Positions 32,010-40,744 of a stretch of DNA of 64,000 nt are shown here, one piece after another; positions within the stretch are counted from its first letter, which is position 1, and every line of letters begins with the position of its first letter. The translations under genes were made by a program, and so were the position numbers. The DNA lies in assembly GCF_014654785.1 (NCBI RefSeq), contig NZ_BNBD01000023.1, positions 1 to 64,000 of the forward strand, written 5' to 3'. The notes under the pieces are model-generated. The model had not been told where the DNA came from and ran no database searches. It worked only from the letters and a program-made list of their open reading frames with translations. Source of the stretch: Streptomyces mashuensis (GTDB lineage Bacteria > Actinomycetota > Actinomycetes > Streptomycetales > Streptomycetaceae).

Positions 32010-32498
32010 TCACGGGAGGTCGTAGACGGTCACCGCGATGCCGCGGGCGGACAGGCGGCGGGTGATGAGCGGTTCGACCTCCTCCCACCGCCCGCCCGCG
32101 AGGCCACAGCCGATGCGGGGCATGTGAACGGAGGCCGCCGTGGCCGACGCGTGGGCCGCCAGTGCGGTCAGGGCCCGGTCGATGGCCTCGTACCGCACGG
32201 GGGCCGCCTGCGAGGTGCGGCTTCGGCTGCGTATGCCGTGCTGGCCGATCATGTTGGCCACCGACAGGCCGTCCTCGACCTGGACGAGCTGTATCGCCCC
32301 CAGGGCGAAGTCGTTGGTCGCGCGCTCGCGGTACCACCGGCGGTAGGCGGCCTCCGGCTGCGGCCACCGGCGGGAGAGCGCCCGGACGAAGCCGGCGCCC
32401 CATCCCCCGATGTCGTTGCAGACATGAGCGATGATCTTCGACCCCGGCCCCTGCGGCCTGGTCGCGTCTCCGACGGTGCAGGTGATGTTCTCGGTCAC
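32010..32498 (-). CDS. macrodomain protein (ADP-ribose-binding, TARG1-like)
   Basis: 162 residues forming a single macrodomain: GDATRPQGPGSKIIAHVCNDIGGWGAGFV at the start (in parts) with the Asn and Gly-rich loop, VANMIGQHGI in the middle and MPRIGCGLAGGRWEEVEPLI as the second ligand loop. Such proteins bind or remove ADP-ribose from proteins and nucleic acids. It faces the esterase gene convergently; no ADP-ribosyltransferase or toxin partner is next to it. Confidence 0.85.
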   Translation of the reverse strand: MTENITCTVGDATRPQGPGSKIIAHVCNDIGGWGAGFVRALSRRWPQPEAAYRRWYRERATNDFALGAIQLVQVEDGLSVANMIGQHGIRSRSRTSQAAPVRYEAIDRALTALAAHASATAASVHMPRIGCGLAGGRWEEVEPLITRRLSARGIAVTVYDLP

Positions 32499-32609
32499 GC
32501 CTCGACGCTAACGGCCGGGTCTGACACCCGCTCACGACGGCTGACATCGAGGAACAGCAGCGGGCGCTGCTCGGAGCTGTGCACCGCAGAACAATACGAG
32601 ACTGGCGTC

Positions 32610-33497
32610 ATGGATCTGCTCTCGTTGCGATACTTCCAGGCCGTGGCCCGTCACCAGCACATCAGCCGGGCCGCCGAGGAACTCCGGGTCGCCCAGCCGT
32701 CGGTGAGCCGGACCATCATCCGGCTCGAGTCGGAGCTCGGCGTGCCGCTCTTCGACCGGTACGGGCGCCGGATACGGCTCAACGAGCACGGCGCGGCCTT
32801 TCTGCGCCGGGTCGACCGGGCGCTGAACGAGCTCGACGACGCGCGGCGGGAGCTGGCCGATGCCGCCGTCGCCGGGCCCGGGCGGGTCGCCGTCGCCGCC
32901 GAGACGCTCGTGCAGCTGGCCGCGGTGCTGACCCCGTTCCGGGCGCAGTGCCCCGGCGTGGAGGTGCGGTTGTTCCAGGCGCCGCTGGAGTCGATGCGGC
33001 GCCACCTGCTGAGAGGCGAAGTGGACTTCGCGCTCGCCTCCCAGCCGTTGGCCGGGACCGGGCTCCGTTCGCAGGAGCTGGTGCGGGAGGACGTGCTGCT
33101 GGCCGTGCCACCGGGGCATGCGCTCGCCGGGCGGGAGCACGTCACGGTGGCCGAGCTGGCCGGCGAGGAGTTCGTCAGTGCGCGCTCCGGGCACTGGCAG
33201 CGGGCCCTGCTGGAGCGGCTGTTCGCCCGCGAGGGGCTGACGCCCCGGGTGATCTGCGAGGGCGACGAGGCCGCCGCCACCTCGGAGCTGATCGGCGCCG
33301 GGCTGGGCATCGGCCTGATGCCGGCCGTCGCCCGGCGCACCCTCGGCGCCCGCAGCCCGGTGGCCTGGCTCCGGCTGGACGCCGCGGACTGCCACCGCAC
33401 GCTGACCCTGGTGTGGCGCGAGAACGCCTACCTCTCCCCCGCCGCCCGGGCCTTCCGCCGGCTGGCCGGCGAACGGCTCATGCCCGACAAGGCATGA
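32610..33497 (+). CDS. LysR-family transcriptional regulator
   Basis: 295 residues from ATG 32610. Helix-turn-helix ISRAAEELRVAQPSVSRTII in the first 40 residues, then the two-lobed effector domain (VDFALASQPL, GLGIGLMPAV). AGCAGC-GGGC-GCTGCT at 32556-32571 is an inverted repeat in its leader. It lies 102 bases upstream of an acyl-CoA ligase gene on the same strand, which it may control. Confidence 0.9.
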   Translation: MDLLSLRYFQAVARHQHISRAAEELRVAQPSVSRTIIRLESELGVPLFDRYGRRIRLNEHGAAFLRRVDRALNELDDARRELADAAVAGPGRVAVAAETLVQLAAVLTPFRAQCPGVEVRLFQAPLESMRRHLLRGEVDFALASQPLAGTGLRSQELVREDVLLAVPPGHALAGREHVTVAELAGEEFVSARSGHWQRALLERLFAREGLTPRVICEGDEAAATSELIGAGLGIGLMPAVARRTLGARSPVAWLRLDAADCHRTLTLVWRENAYLSPAARAFRRLAGERLMPDKA

Positions 33498-33599
33498 ACA
33501 CATGATGCAAGTGGTCGTGGAAGGCATGAAGGGACCGCACTAGCGTCGAAGGCGTCCGGACAGCCGTCCGGCCGGTTCCGACCAGGGAGAGCACGAGCG

Positions 33600-35156
33600 A
33601 TGAGCCAGCAACCTGCCGCCACCGGAGGCGGTTTCACCAGCTATGCGGAGGCCGTCCTCGACGTACTGGCTGCCGAGCCGCAGCGTGCGGCCGTCACCAC
33701 CGCCGAGGGGGTGGTCGTCAGCGCGGCGGAGTTCCGCGACCAGGTCCACCGGCTCGCCGCGGAGCTGGCGGAACGCGGGGTGGGCCGGGGCGGCACCGTC
33801 ACCCTGCTCACCGGCAACACCGCCGAGGCGCTCGTCGCCCGCTACGCCGCCAACCTCGCCGGAGCCCGGGTCGTCGGCCTCTACGAGGGCATGAGCCCGC
33901 CCACCATGGCCCACATCATGGCGAGCGTCGACTGTTCCGTCCTGCTGGTCGACGAGCAACTGCACGTCACCGCCGGCGAGCTGCTGCGGCTCCCCGGCGA
34001 CGGCGTGCCGCCGATGCTCTCGCTGGGGCCGGCCGGCTTCGCCGAGGACGTCCTGGCGGCGGCCGCACACCGCCCGGCACGGCCGGTGCGCGGCCTGGTG
34101 GGCCCCGAGGACGACTGGTGCATCCGCCACACCGGCGGAACCACCGGCATTCCCAAGGGCATCCGGATGACCCACGGCTCCTACCGGCGCAGCCTGGGCC
34201 ATCTGCTCACGGCCGCCGGTGAACCGCCCCGCTACCTCGCGTGCACCTCGCTCGCCCACCTCGCCGGCATCTTCGCCGACATCACGCTGTACCGGGGTGG
34301 TTCGGTCGTCCTGCGGCACGCCTTCGACCCCGGGGACGTCCTGGCGACGATCGAGCGTGAGCGCATCACGCACACCTGGCTGCTGCCGCCGCTGCTCTAC
34401 CAGCTGCTGGACCACGCGGACCTCGCCGGCACCGACCTGTCCAGCCTGCGCCGGATCACCTACGGCGGCACTGCCGCCTCGCCCGCGAGGCTGCGGCAGG
34501 CGGCCGAGGCCCTGGGGCCCGTGCTCCACGGCATCTACGGGCAGGCCGAGGCGCAGCACATCACGGAAGCGGGCCCCGGGGACCAGGAGCGGACCGGCCG
34601 GGGCGGGCATCTGACGGTCGGCCGGGCCCTGCCCGAGGTGGAGATCGCCGTCCGGGACGCCGCGGGCACCACCCTGCCGGCCGGCGAGGCCGGTGAGGTG
34701 CAGGTGCGTTCGCCCTACGTGATGCGGGGCTACTGGAAGCAGCCGGAGCTGACCGCCGAGGTGCTGAAGGACGGCTGGGTGCACACCGGTGACGTCGGCT
34801 ACCTCGACGAGGACGGCTACCTCTACATCGTCGACCGGATCAAGGAGATGATCGTGGTCGTCGGTGGCCACGTCTACCCGGCGGAGCTGGAGGAACTGCT
34901 GCTCGGTCACCCCGCCGTCGCCCAGTGCGCGGTCTTCGGCGTCCGGGACGCGGAGTCGGTGGAGCACGTCCACGCCGCGGTCGTGCCCGTCGCCGGGCAG
35001 CAGCCCACGCTGGAGGACGTCCGTGCCTTCGTCACCGCCCGCAAGGGGCGCCTCTACGCTCCCGAGGCCCTGCACCTGGTGCCCGCCATCCCGCTGACGG
35101 CGGCGGGCAAGCCGGACAAGAAGCTGCTGCGGTCGCAGGTGCCGGGCGGCGCATGA
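33600..35156 (+). CDS. AMP-forming acyl/aryl-CoA ligase
   Basis: 518 residues, ANL superfamily. RHTGGTTGIPKGIRMTHGS is the P-loop-like A3 motif; GIYGQAEAQHI takes the place of YGxTE; HTGDVGYLDEDGYLYIVDR is the A7/A8 hinge with its Asp and Arg; the final catalytic Lys is in TAAGKPDKK. It activates a carboxylic acid as adenylate and transfers it to CoA (or a carrier). Substrate unknown. ATG 33600 has GGGAGAG upstream. Probably under the LysR gene before it; no other catabolic enzyme follows. Confidence 0.9.
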   Translation: MSQQPAATGGGFTSYAEAVLDVLAAEPQRAAVTTAEGVVVSAAEFRDQVHRLAAELAERGVGRGGTVTLLTGNTAEALVARYAANLAGARVVGLYEGMSPPTMAHIMASVDCSVLLVDEQLHVTAGELLRLPGDGVPPMLSLGPAGFAEDVLAAAAHRPARPVRGLVGPEDDWCIRHTGGTTGIPKGIRMTHGSYRRSLGHLLTAAGEPPRYLACTSLAHLAGIFADITLYRGGSVVLRHAFDPGDVLATIERERITHTWLLPPLLYQLLDHADLAGTDLSSLRRITYGGTAASPARLRQAAEALGPVLHGIYGQAEAQHITEAGPGDQERTGRGGHLTVGRALPEVEIAVRDAAGTTLPAGEAGEVQVRSPYVMRGYWKQPELTAEVLKDGWVHTGDVGYLDEDGYLYIVDRIKEMIVVVGGHVYPAELEELLLGHPAVAQCAVFGVRDAESVEHVHAAVVPVAGQQPTLEDVRAFVTARKGRLYAPEALHLVPAIPLTAAGKPDKKLLRSQVPGGA

Positions 35157-35185
35157 CGCAACGCCGCCCGGGACACCGGGGCTGT

Positions 35186-35263
35186 TCAGCTCTGCGGGCG
35201 CTTGCCGTGGTTGGCGCCCTTCAGGCGGGACTTTCTCTTCTTACGGCGCCGTTTCGAGGACAT
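35186..35263 (-). CDS. 50S ribosomal protein bL37
   Basis: A 25-residue, very basic protein from ATG at 35263 to TGA 35186-35188. It starts MSSKRRRKKRK and ends GANHGKRPQS; the ANHGKRP tail is the signature of actinobacterial ribosomal protein bL37, a small 50S subunit protein described from mycobacterial ribosomes. A near-perfect Shine-Dalgarno AGGAGGG lies four bases upstream. There is no Cys, so it is not a zinc-ribbon type. A palindrome (35289-35312) overlaps a likely -10 TAAATT upstream. Too short for usual gene calling, hence easily missed. Confidence 0.8.
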   Translation of the reverse strand: MSSKRRRKKRKSRLKGANHGKRPQS

Positions 35264-35288
35264 GCCGTCCCTCCTCTCCCGTGCACTC

Positions 35289-35312
35289 CGACCAATTTAG
35301 CCCGGTTGGTCG
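35289..35312 (-). promoter_or_regulatory. palindrome over the bL37 promoter
   Basis: CGACCAA (35289-35295) and TTGGTCG (35306-35312) are perfect 7-bp arms with a 10-bp spacer. On the minus strand TAAATT (35299-35294) inside it is the best -10 candidate for the bL37 gene, about 30 bases from its ATG. The regulator is unknown. Confidence 0.45.
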
Positions 35313-35350
35313 CGATGTGCCGGTCGGGGCGGCAGGGCGGCGGCGGACGA

Positions 35351-36436
35351 TCAGATGAGCTGGACGACCAGCGTGCTCGTGCGCCCGGAGTCGGCGTCGC
35401 GGATGCTGAGCAGCAGCAGGTTGTGATCGTTGATCGCTTCGATCGACTGCACGGAGCTGCCTTCCGGCAGGTCCAGCAGGGTGTCGATGCGGTGCAGGCC
35501 GCCGTCCGGGTCCCACACCACGGGGTGGTCGGTGGGGCCGGTGCCGTCGGTGGCGCGGGTCACGCCGGTGACCCAGCCGCGGTCGTTGACGTTCCGGGCC
35601 TGCCCGCCGCTTCCTTCGTCGGGCAGCCGCCGCGGGGTGTCCGGCGCGTCCCAGCGGATCGCCGCCGCGGTGCCGTCCGGGTGGAGCTCCCCGCCGACCG
35701 CCACACCATCGTTGTTGACACCGTGCAGCCAGGTGCGCGTGGTGCCGGGAACCGAGCCGGCGTACGTCGCCACGGTGCCGTCGGGGCGCCATGCGGTACC
35801 CGCGTCGTTCTTCGTGCCGACGACGAGCCCCTTGTCGTTGAGGGCCCACGGGTAGGCGCCGTCATTCGGCCCCGCCAGGTGCTGGAAGCCCGTTCCGGGC
35901 CGCCAGAGGTAGTACGACGTGGCGACGCGCGGGTGCCCTCCCGGCCAGCCGATGAACTGGTGGGACGCCGTCACCAACAGGGTGCCGTCCGCGCCCAGCC
36001 GCGCCGTCCCCGCCCACATCTCGCCGGGCGGGAGGCCGGGGGTGGTCACGGTGCCGTCCGCGTTCCACAGCACCACGCCCTCGACACCGCGCACCCCCAC
36101 GACCCGGCCGTCGTCGGCGATGTCGGTCGGCGCGGTGAGCGGGGCGCCGGCCAGGGCCCGCTGCTTGCCGGTCACCGCGTTCCACACCATGGGCTCGCCC
36201 TGCGCCGTACGGAACGGGACGTCACCGTGCTTGTTCATGGCGCGGGCGACGTCGCCGCCGTCCTCCAGCGTGCCGACCACCCGGAGGCGCAACTCCGGCC
36301 CGCCGGGCCCGGGGAGGACGGCCGGCGGACGGGCGTCGTGCGTGGCGGCGACCGCCGTGGTGGGCAGCGCCAGGGTGAGTGCGGCCACCGCGACGGTGAC
36401 CGCGCCACGGGCATGTCTCCGGATACGTCTCGTCAT
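35351..36436 (-). CDS. secreted HAF-repeat beta-propeller protein
   Basis: 361 residues from ATG at 36436 (GGGGGG about seven bases upstream; an in-frame ATG at 36457 is less likely). Signal peptide ending near TTAVAATHD. Repeats such as PTDIADDGRVVGV, PWALNDKGLVVGT and LHGVNNDGVAVGG, each followed by a W/V-x-W-D/N segment, are HAF-type extracellular repeats that fold as a propeller. Function unknown; probably binds a ligand or is structural. Same strand as the downstream bL37 gene. Confidence 0.75.
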   Translation of the reverse strand: MTRRIRRHARGAVTVAVAALTLALPTTAVAATHDARPPAVLPGPGGPELRLRVVGTLEDGGDVARAMNKHGDVPFRTAQGEPMVWNAVTGKQRALAGAPLTAPTDIADDGRVVGVRGVEGVVLWNADGTVTTPGLPPGEMWAGTARLGADGTLLVTASHQFIGWPGGHPRVATSYYLWRPGTGFQHLAGPNDGAYPWALNDKGLVVGTKNDAGTAWRPDGTVATYAGSVPGTTRTWLHGVNNDGVAVGGELHPDGTAAAIRWDAPDTPRRLPDEGSGGQARNVNDRGWVTGVTRATDGTGPTDHPVVWDPDGGLHRIDTLLDLPEGSSVQSIEAINDHNLLLLSIRDADSGRTSTLVVQLI

Positions 36437-36562
36437 CTGGTTTCCCCCCGGTCTCATGGGTGCCGGTGGTGCTCGGACGGCGTCATCATGCTCGTCCGGG
36501 CCCGGGGGCGGGGCCGGAACGCATCAAGTGCACGACGTGACTCCGGAAGCCCCGGGGGCCGG

Positions 36563-38098
36563 CTATGCCGCCGGCACCGGTGCCTCGCTGTCCGCCGGGC
36601 GGGCGGCGGGCGTCGGCGCCGGCGGCGCGGGGGGCGTGGCGCGGCGGACGAGGAGGAGCGCCACGAGGCCGCCGAGGATGCCGAGCGTGCCGGACACGAG
36701 GAACGTGTGGCGCAGGCCGGTGGCGAACGCCTCCTGGGCCAGCGCCCATCCGCCCGGGCCCGCGTGGGCGACGACGGCCGCGGCCTGGCCGCCGGCGAGG
36801 GCGTCGGCCGCGGCGGAGGGGTCGGCGACGGCCGGGGCGTGGTTCTTCAGCGCGCCGGCCAGGCCGGCGTGGAAGACGACGCCAAGGACGGCGATGCCGA
36901 GGGCGTTGCCGAGCTGGCGGGCGGTGTTGACGGCGCCGCTGGCCATGCCGGCGCGCTCGGGGCTGACGGAGGCCATCGCCGAGGAGGCGAGGACCGGCGT
37001 GGCCAGGCCGACGCCGACTCCCGTCACGGCCAGGCCCGCCACCAGGGCGGTCCAGTCGGAGTCCGCGTCGAGGAGGGCCTGGAGCAGCGCGCCCGCACCG
37101 ATGAGGAGCATGCCGGCGCCGATCGTCCAGCGCGGCGCGACGCCGTGCAGCAGGCGTCCGGAGAGGGAGGCGACGACGAACGCGGCCGCGCTCATCGGGA
37201 CGCAGGACAGGCCGGCCGCCACCGGGCCCATGCCCTTGACCGACTGGAGCCACAGGGAGATGTAGGCGAGGTAGGAGAAGGCGGCCACGGACAGCAGCAC
37301 GCCGACGATCATCAGGCCGGTGAAGGAGCCGCCGCGGAAGAGGGAGAGGTCCAGCAGCGGCTGCTCGCGGCGCCGCTCGACGGCCACGAAGGCGAGCAGG
37401 GCCACGGCGGCCAGGGCGAACAGTCCCAGGGTGGTGGCGGAGGTCCAGCCGTTGTCGCTGCCCTTGATGAGGGCGTACGTCACGCTGCCGGCGGCGACCG
37501 TGAAGGCCGCCGTGCCGGGCAGGTCGACGCCGCGCGAGCGGACGCCGGGCAGGACGGGCACGCACCGCAGGGTCATGGCGATGGCGAGCACGCTGAGGGG
37601 CAGGTTGACGAAGAAGATCCACCGCCAGTCGAGGTGCTCGGTCAGCAGGCCGCCCAGGACGGGTCCGGCGGCCGACGCGGCGCCGCTGACCGCGCCCCAC
37701 ACGCCGAAGGCCACTCCGCGGTCGCGGCCGTGGTACATGCGGCCGATCAGGGCGGTGGTGGTGGCGAGCATCGCGGCGCCGCCGACGCCCTGCACCACGC
37801 GGAAGGTGACGAGGGCCTCTGGTCCGGTCGCCAGCCCGCAGGCCAGCGAGGCCGCCGCGAAGAAGCCGAGGCCCGCCACGTACACGCGCCGGTGACCGGC
37901 CCGGTCGGCGAGCGCGCCGACGCCCAGCAGGAGGGCGGCGAGCGCGAGGGCGTAGCCGTCCATCACCCACTGCAGGTCGGCGAAGGACGTGTGGAGGCTG
38001 GCCGCCATGTCGGGCAGCGCCACGACCACGATCGTGACGTCCACCAGCAGCATGAACGTCCCCAGGCACACCGCGGTCAGCGGCAGCCACTTGCGCAT
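36563..38098 (-). CDS. MFS drug efflux transporter, DHA2 (14-TM) family
   Basis: 511 residues with about 14 hydrophobic segments. Starts MRKWLPLTAVCLGTFMLLVDVTIVVVALPD (in parts), carrying the D-x-T-I-V-N/V-A-L-P motif of EmrB/QacA pumps; motif A-like GALADRAGHRR follows TM2 and RVVQGVGGAAM is TM4. It extrudes lipophilic cations or antibiotics with proton exchange. Divergent from a double AsnC-type regulator, with two direct repeats TGTCATCGGT 12 bp apart (38119, 38131) in the gap. Cytosolic Ala/Pro tail. Confidence 0.92.
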   Translation of the reverse strand: MRKWLPLTAVCLGTFMLLVDVTIVVVALPDMAASLHTSFADLQWVMDGYALALAALLLGVGALADRAGHRRVYVAGLGFFAAASLACGLATGPEALVTFRVVQGVGGAAMLATTTALIGRMYHGRDRGVAFGVWGAVSGAASAAGPVLGGLLTEHLDWRWIFFVNLPLSVLAIAMTLRCVPVLPGVRSRGVDLPGTAAFTVAAGSVTYALIKGSDNGWTSATTLGLFALAAVALLAFVAVERRREQPLLDLSLFRGGSFTGLMIVGVLLSVAAFSYLAYISLWLQSVKGMGPVAAGLSCVPMSAAAFVVASLSGRLLHGVAPRWTIGAGMLLIGAGALLQALLDADSDWTALVAGLAVTGVGVGLATPVLASSAMASVSPERAGMASGAVNTARQLGNALGIAVLGVVFHAGLAGALKNHAPAVADPSAAADALAGGQAAAVVAHAGPGGWALAQEAFATGLRHTFLVSGTLGILGGLVALLLVRRATPPAPPAPTPAARPADSEAPVPAA

Positions 38099-38118
38099 GG
38101 ATCTTCCTCCGTCGTACG

Positions 38119-38140
38119 TGTCATCGGTTGTGTCATCGGT
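38119..38140. promoter_or_regulatory. direct repeats in the MFS/AsnC divergent gap
   Basis: TGTCATCGGT at 38119-38128 and again at 38131-38140, 12 bp apart, 21 bases upstream of the MFS start codon. A possible site for the divergent AsnC-type regulator; the spacing is close to one helix turn. Confidence 0.4.
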
Positions 38141-38241
38141 GGGGCTCGGGAAGCCGAGGAGGTCGAAGGTCGCACCGGCCGGCCGCTTTCCGGAACCCAG
38201 TACGGGAGCGGTGACGGATTCCCACAGCAGGGCCCTCTGTC

Positions 38242-39261
38242 ATGATGGATTCCATGGACAGTGACGAAGCCGGCTTCGACGTTCTCGACCGGCGGCTGAC
38301 GCATGCGCTCATGATCGACGGGCGGGCGGCGTTCAGCCGGATCGCCGCCGTGCTGGACACGACGGACCAGACGGTGATCCGCCGCTACCGGCGGTTGCGC
38401 GGCGCCGGGCTGCTGCGGGTGCTGGGGCTGCCCGTGGCGGAGCGCGTCGGGCTGTTCGAGTCGAGGCTGCGCATCCAGTGCGCGCCCGGGGCCGCCGTCG
38501 CGATCGCCGAGTCGCTCGCCCGGCGGCCCGACACCGGCTGGGTCAAGATCTTCTCGGGCGGTACGGAGGTGGGCTGTCTGCTCGCCTCGCGCACCCGGGA
38601 GGACCACGAGACGCTGCTGCTGCGGAAGCTGCCGCGCACCCACCAGGTCACCGGCGTCTCCGCCCAGAGCATGCTGCACCGCTTCCCCGCGGACCCGGTC
38701 CGCTGGCTGGGCGGCGACGGGCTCGACGAGGAGCAGATCAGGGCCCTGACCCCGCCGCCCGGGACCGGCCCGTCGGACGACCTCCTCCGTCTCGACGCGC
38801 AGGACCATGCGATGCTGGCCGTGCTGGGCCGGGACGGCCGCACCGGGTATCCGGAACTGGCCCGGGCCACCGGCCGTTCGGAGTCCACCGTCCGGCGGCG
38901 TCTCGAACAGCTGCGCCGTGCCGGGGCCCTGGAGTTCCACGTCGAGGTCCTCCCCCGGCACCTGGGCTACCAGACGGAGGCCGGCATCCACGCCACGGTC
39001 GCCCCCGGCGACCTGGCCGAGGCCGGGCGCGCGCTCGCCGCGCACCCCCAGGTGCCCTTCGCGGCCGCCACGACCGGCGCCGCCAACCTCGCCGCCACCG
39101 TGCTGTGCCGTGACGAACGCGACCTGTACCGGTACATGACCGAAGGCATCGGCGGCCTGCACGCCGTGCAGCAGCTGGAGGTGCTGCCGGTCCTGCGGCA
39201 CGTCAAGCGGGCGGGCCTGCTCAGCGACGGCAACCGCCTCCACGAGCCGCCGCTGTCGTGA
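38242..39261 (+). CDS. Lrp/AsnC-family regulator with two DNA-binding/ligand modules
   Basis: 339 residues, twice the usual Lrp length. First module: LDRRLTHALMIDGRAAFSRIAAVLDTT (in parts) with helix-turn-helix, then a RAM-like sheet; second module: LDAQDHAMLAVLGRDGRTGYPELARATGRSESTVRRRL (in parts) and a second RAM sheet. Such duplicated AsnC proteins are common regulators of exporters in Streptomyces. Two ATGs (38242, 38254) are possible starts. Likely controls the divergent DHA2 pump. Confidence 0.87.
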   Translation: MMDSMDSDEAGFDVLDRRLTHALMIDGRAAFSRIAAVLDTTDQTVIRRYRRLRGAGLLRVLGLPVAERVGLFESRLRIQCAPGAAVAIAESLARRPDTGWVKIFSGGTEVGCLLASRTREDHETLLLRKLPRTHQVTGVSAQSMLHRFPADPVRWLGGDGLDEEQIRALTPPPGTGPSDDLLRLDAQDHAMLAVLGRDGRTGYPELARATGRSESTVRRRLEQLRRAGALEFHVEVLPRHLGYQTEAGIHATVAPGDLAEAGRALAAHPQVPFAAATTGAANLAATVLCRDERDLYRYMTEGIGGLHAVQQLEVLPVLRHVKRAGLLSDGNRLHEPPLS

Positions 39262-39295
39262 CGCCACCGTTGCCGTGACCGGCCCCGGCCCGTCG

Positions 39296-40030
39296 TCACA
39301 TCCGTACGGTCGCCAGGCGGTGGCCGTCGAGCGTACGGACCTCGAAGCGGGCGATGTCGGTGCGGGCGAAAGCGGCTCCGCCGTGGGTGTAGAGCGGTTC
39401 GCGGCCGGGCCCGTCCCCCTCCTTCAGGCCGTAACCGGGGACGGGCACCGCCCAGGTGGTGACCGTCTGCTCCCGGCCGTCGCGGCCGACGGCGACGAGG
39501 TCGCAGGTCAAGGGGCCCTTGACGTTGCCCAGCTTCAGGGCGACATGGGTGCCCCACGGCTTGTCCTGGAGCGAGACGGTGGCGTCCACCCGGGTGGCCG
39601 GGTCGACGGTGCCGGTCTTGTCGCCCTCCTCGTACATCTGCTTGGCGGCGCTCACTCCGCTGTGGCCCGGGGTTTCGTGGTCGCTCAGGGCCGCTCCCGC
39701 GAGCGGGCCGGCGACGACCAGCGCGGCCGCCGCGGCCGTCAGCCACAGCCGGCGCGTACGGCGGACCCGGCGGGTGGCGGTGACCTCGTCGAGCAGCGCG
39801 TCGAGCACCTGCGGGCGCGGGGCACCGGTCAGGACGGCGGGGTCGGGCGTGGCCTCCCTGACCTCGTCGAGCAGCGGGGTGAGGCACATGAGGTCGTCGA
39901 GCTCGGCGCCGCAGCGGTCGCAGCCGGCCAGGTGTTCCTCGAAGCGGGCGGCCTCTGCCTCGTCCAGCACGCCGAGGGCGTAGGCGCCGACCGCGGAGTG
40001 CCCGGGGTCGGGTGCTGCCGGGCGGTTCAT
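39296..40030 (-). CDS. zinc-binding anti-sigma factor
   Basis: 244 residues. Cytosolic N-terminal ZAS domain with HLAGCDRC (HxxxCxxC) at about 33-40, one membrane helix (LWLTAAAAALVVAGPLAGAAL, about 95-115, shown in full at 21 or fewer only in part) and an outside domain. It binds and inhibits the ECF sigma factor encoded just before it; its ATG overlaps the sigma stop (ATGA), giving equal amounts. The outer domain resembles RskA-type sensors. Confidence 0.87.
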   Translation of the reverse strand: MNRPAAPDPGHSAVGAYALGVLDEAEAARFEEHLAGCDRCGAELDDLMCLTPLLDEVREATPDPAVLTGAPRPQVLDALLDEVTATRRVRRTRRLWLTAAAAALVVAGPLAGAALSDHETPGHSGVSAAKQMYEEGDKTGTVDPATRVDATVSLQDKPWGTHVALKLGNVKGPLTCDLVAVGRDGREQTVTTWAVPVPGYGLKEGDGPGREPLYTHGGAAFARTDIARFEVRTLDGHRLATVRM

Positions 40031-40548
40031 GGCGTCACTCCTCGTTCCTCGAGCGAGAGCCGCAGCGAGCGCAGGGCGTAGTGGACCCGCGATCTGACGG
40101 TCCCCGGGGGTATGCCCAGGACCGCGGCGGCCTCGTTCACGGTGCGTCCCTCGAAGTAGGTCTCGATCAGGGCCTCCCGGTGCGCGCCGGTGAGGTCGCG
40201 CAGGGCGTCGGAGAGCGTCATGAGGCGCAGGGCCCGGTCGATCTCGTCGGCGGCGGGCAGCAGTTCGAGCGGTGCGGGGTCGGATTCCGGCGGGCGGGCC
40301 TGCCGGCTGCGGTGGTGGTCGATGACGATGCGCCGGGCGACGGTCACCAGCCACGGGCGTACGGAACCGGTCGCGCCGCGCAGCCGGTCGGCGTTGCGCC
40401 AGGCGCGCAGCAGCGTCTCCTGGACGACGTCCTCGGCGCGCTGCCGGTCCCCGCCCACCAGCCGGGAGACGAAGGCGAGCAGCGGGCCGGCGTGCTCCTC
40501 GTACAGGGACCGCATGAGGTCCTCGTCGGGACTGGTCCGGTCGGCCAC
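40027..40548 (-). CDS. ECF RNA polymerase sigma factor
   Basis: 173 residues from GTG at 40548 (GAGG eight bases upstream; GTG 40566 is a second option). Sigma region 2: ERAGDVVQ-type stretch AEDVVQETLLRAWRN with WLVTVARRIVIDHHRSR; region 4: LTGAHREALIETYFEGRTVNEAAAVLGIPPGTVRSRVH in parts. The region order is that of SigK/SigL-like ECF factors. It pairs with the membrane anti-sigma encoded downstream and lies divergent from a secreted CHRD/DUF3455 gene that is a candidate target. Confidence 0.9.
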   Translation of the reverse strand: MADRTSPDEDLMRSLYEEHAGPLLAFVSRLVGGDRQRAEDVVQETLLRAWRNADRLRGATGSVRPWLVTVARRIVIDHHRSRQARPPESDPAPLELLPAADEIDRALRLMTLSDALRDLTGAHREALIETYFEGRTVNEAAAVLGIPPGTVRSRVHYALRSLRLSLEERGVTP

Positions 40549-40744
40549 GGCCGCATCCTCGCGCACGTCTCCCCCTGGGTCGAGAGCGCCTCCGGAGGGG
40601 GTACGGACAACGGCCGGAATCCGTTCACCGGGCCGGGGAACGGCGGGGGGACTGAACGGCCGGGGTCCGGCGTCCGTACGGGACGGTGGGAGGCCCCGCG
40701 GGGAGGACCCGCCGGGGGGGGACAGCAGAACTGGGGGAACCATC

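Noticed and set aside
34925..38245. Very long open frame (1106 codons) on the plus strand
   Set aside because: It overlaps the ligase end and the antisense of the propeller and MFS genes; composition is Gly/Ala/Arg-rich without any domain. Such frames arise from high GC.
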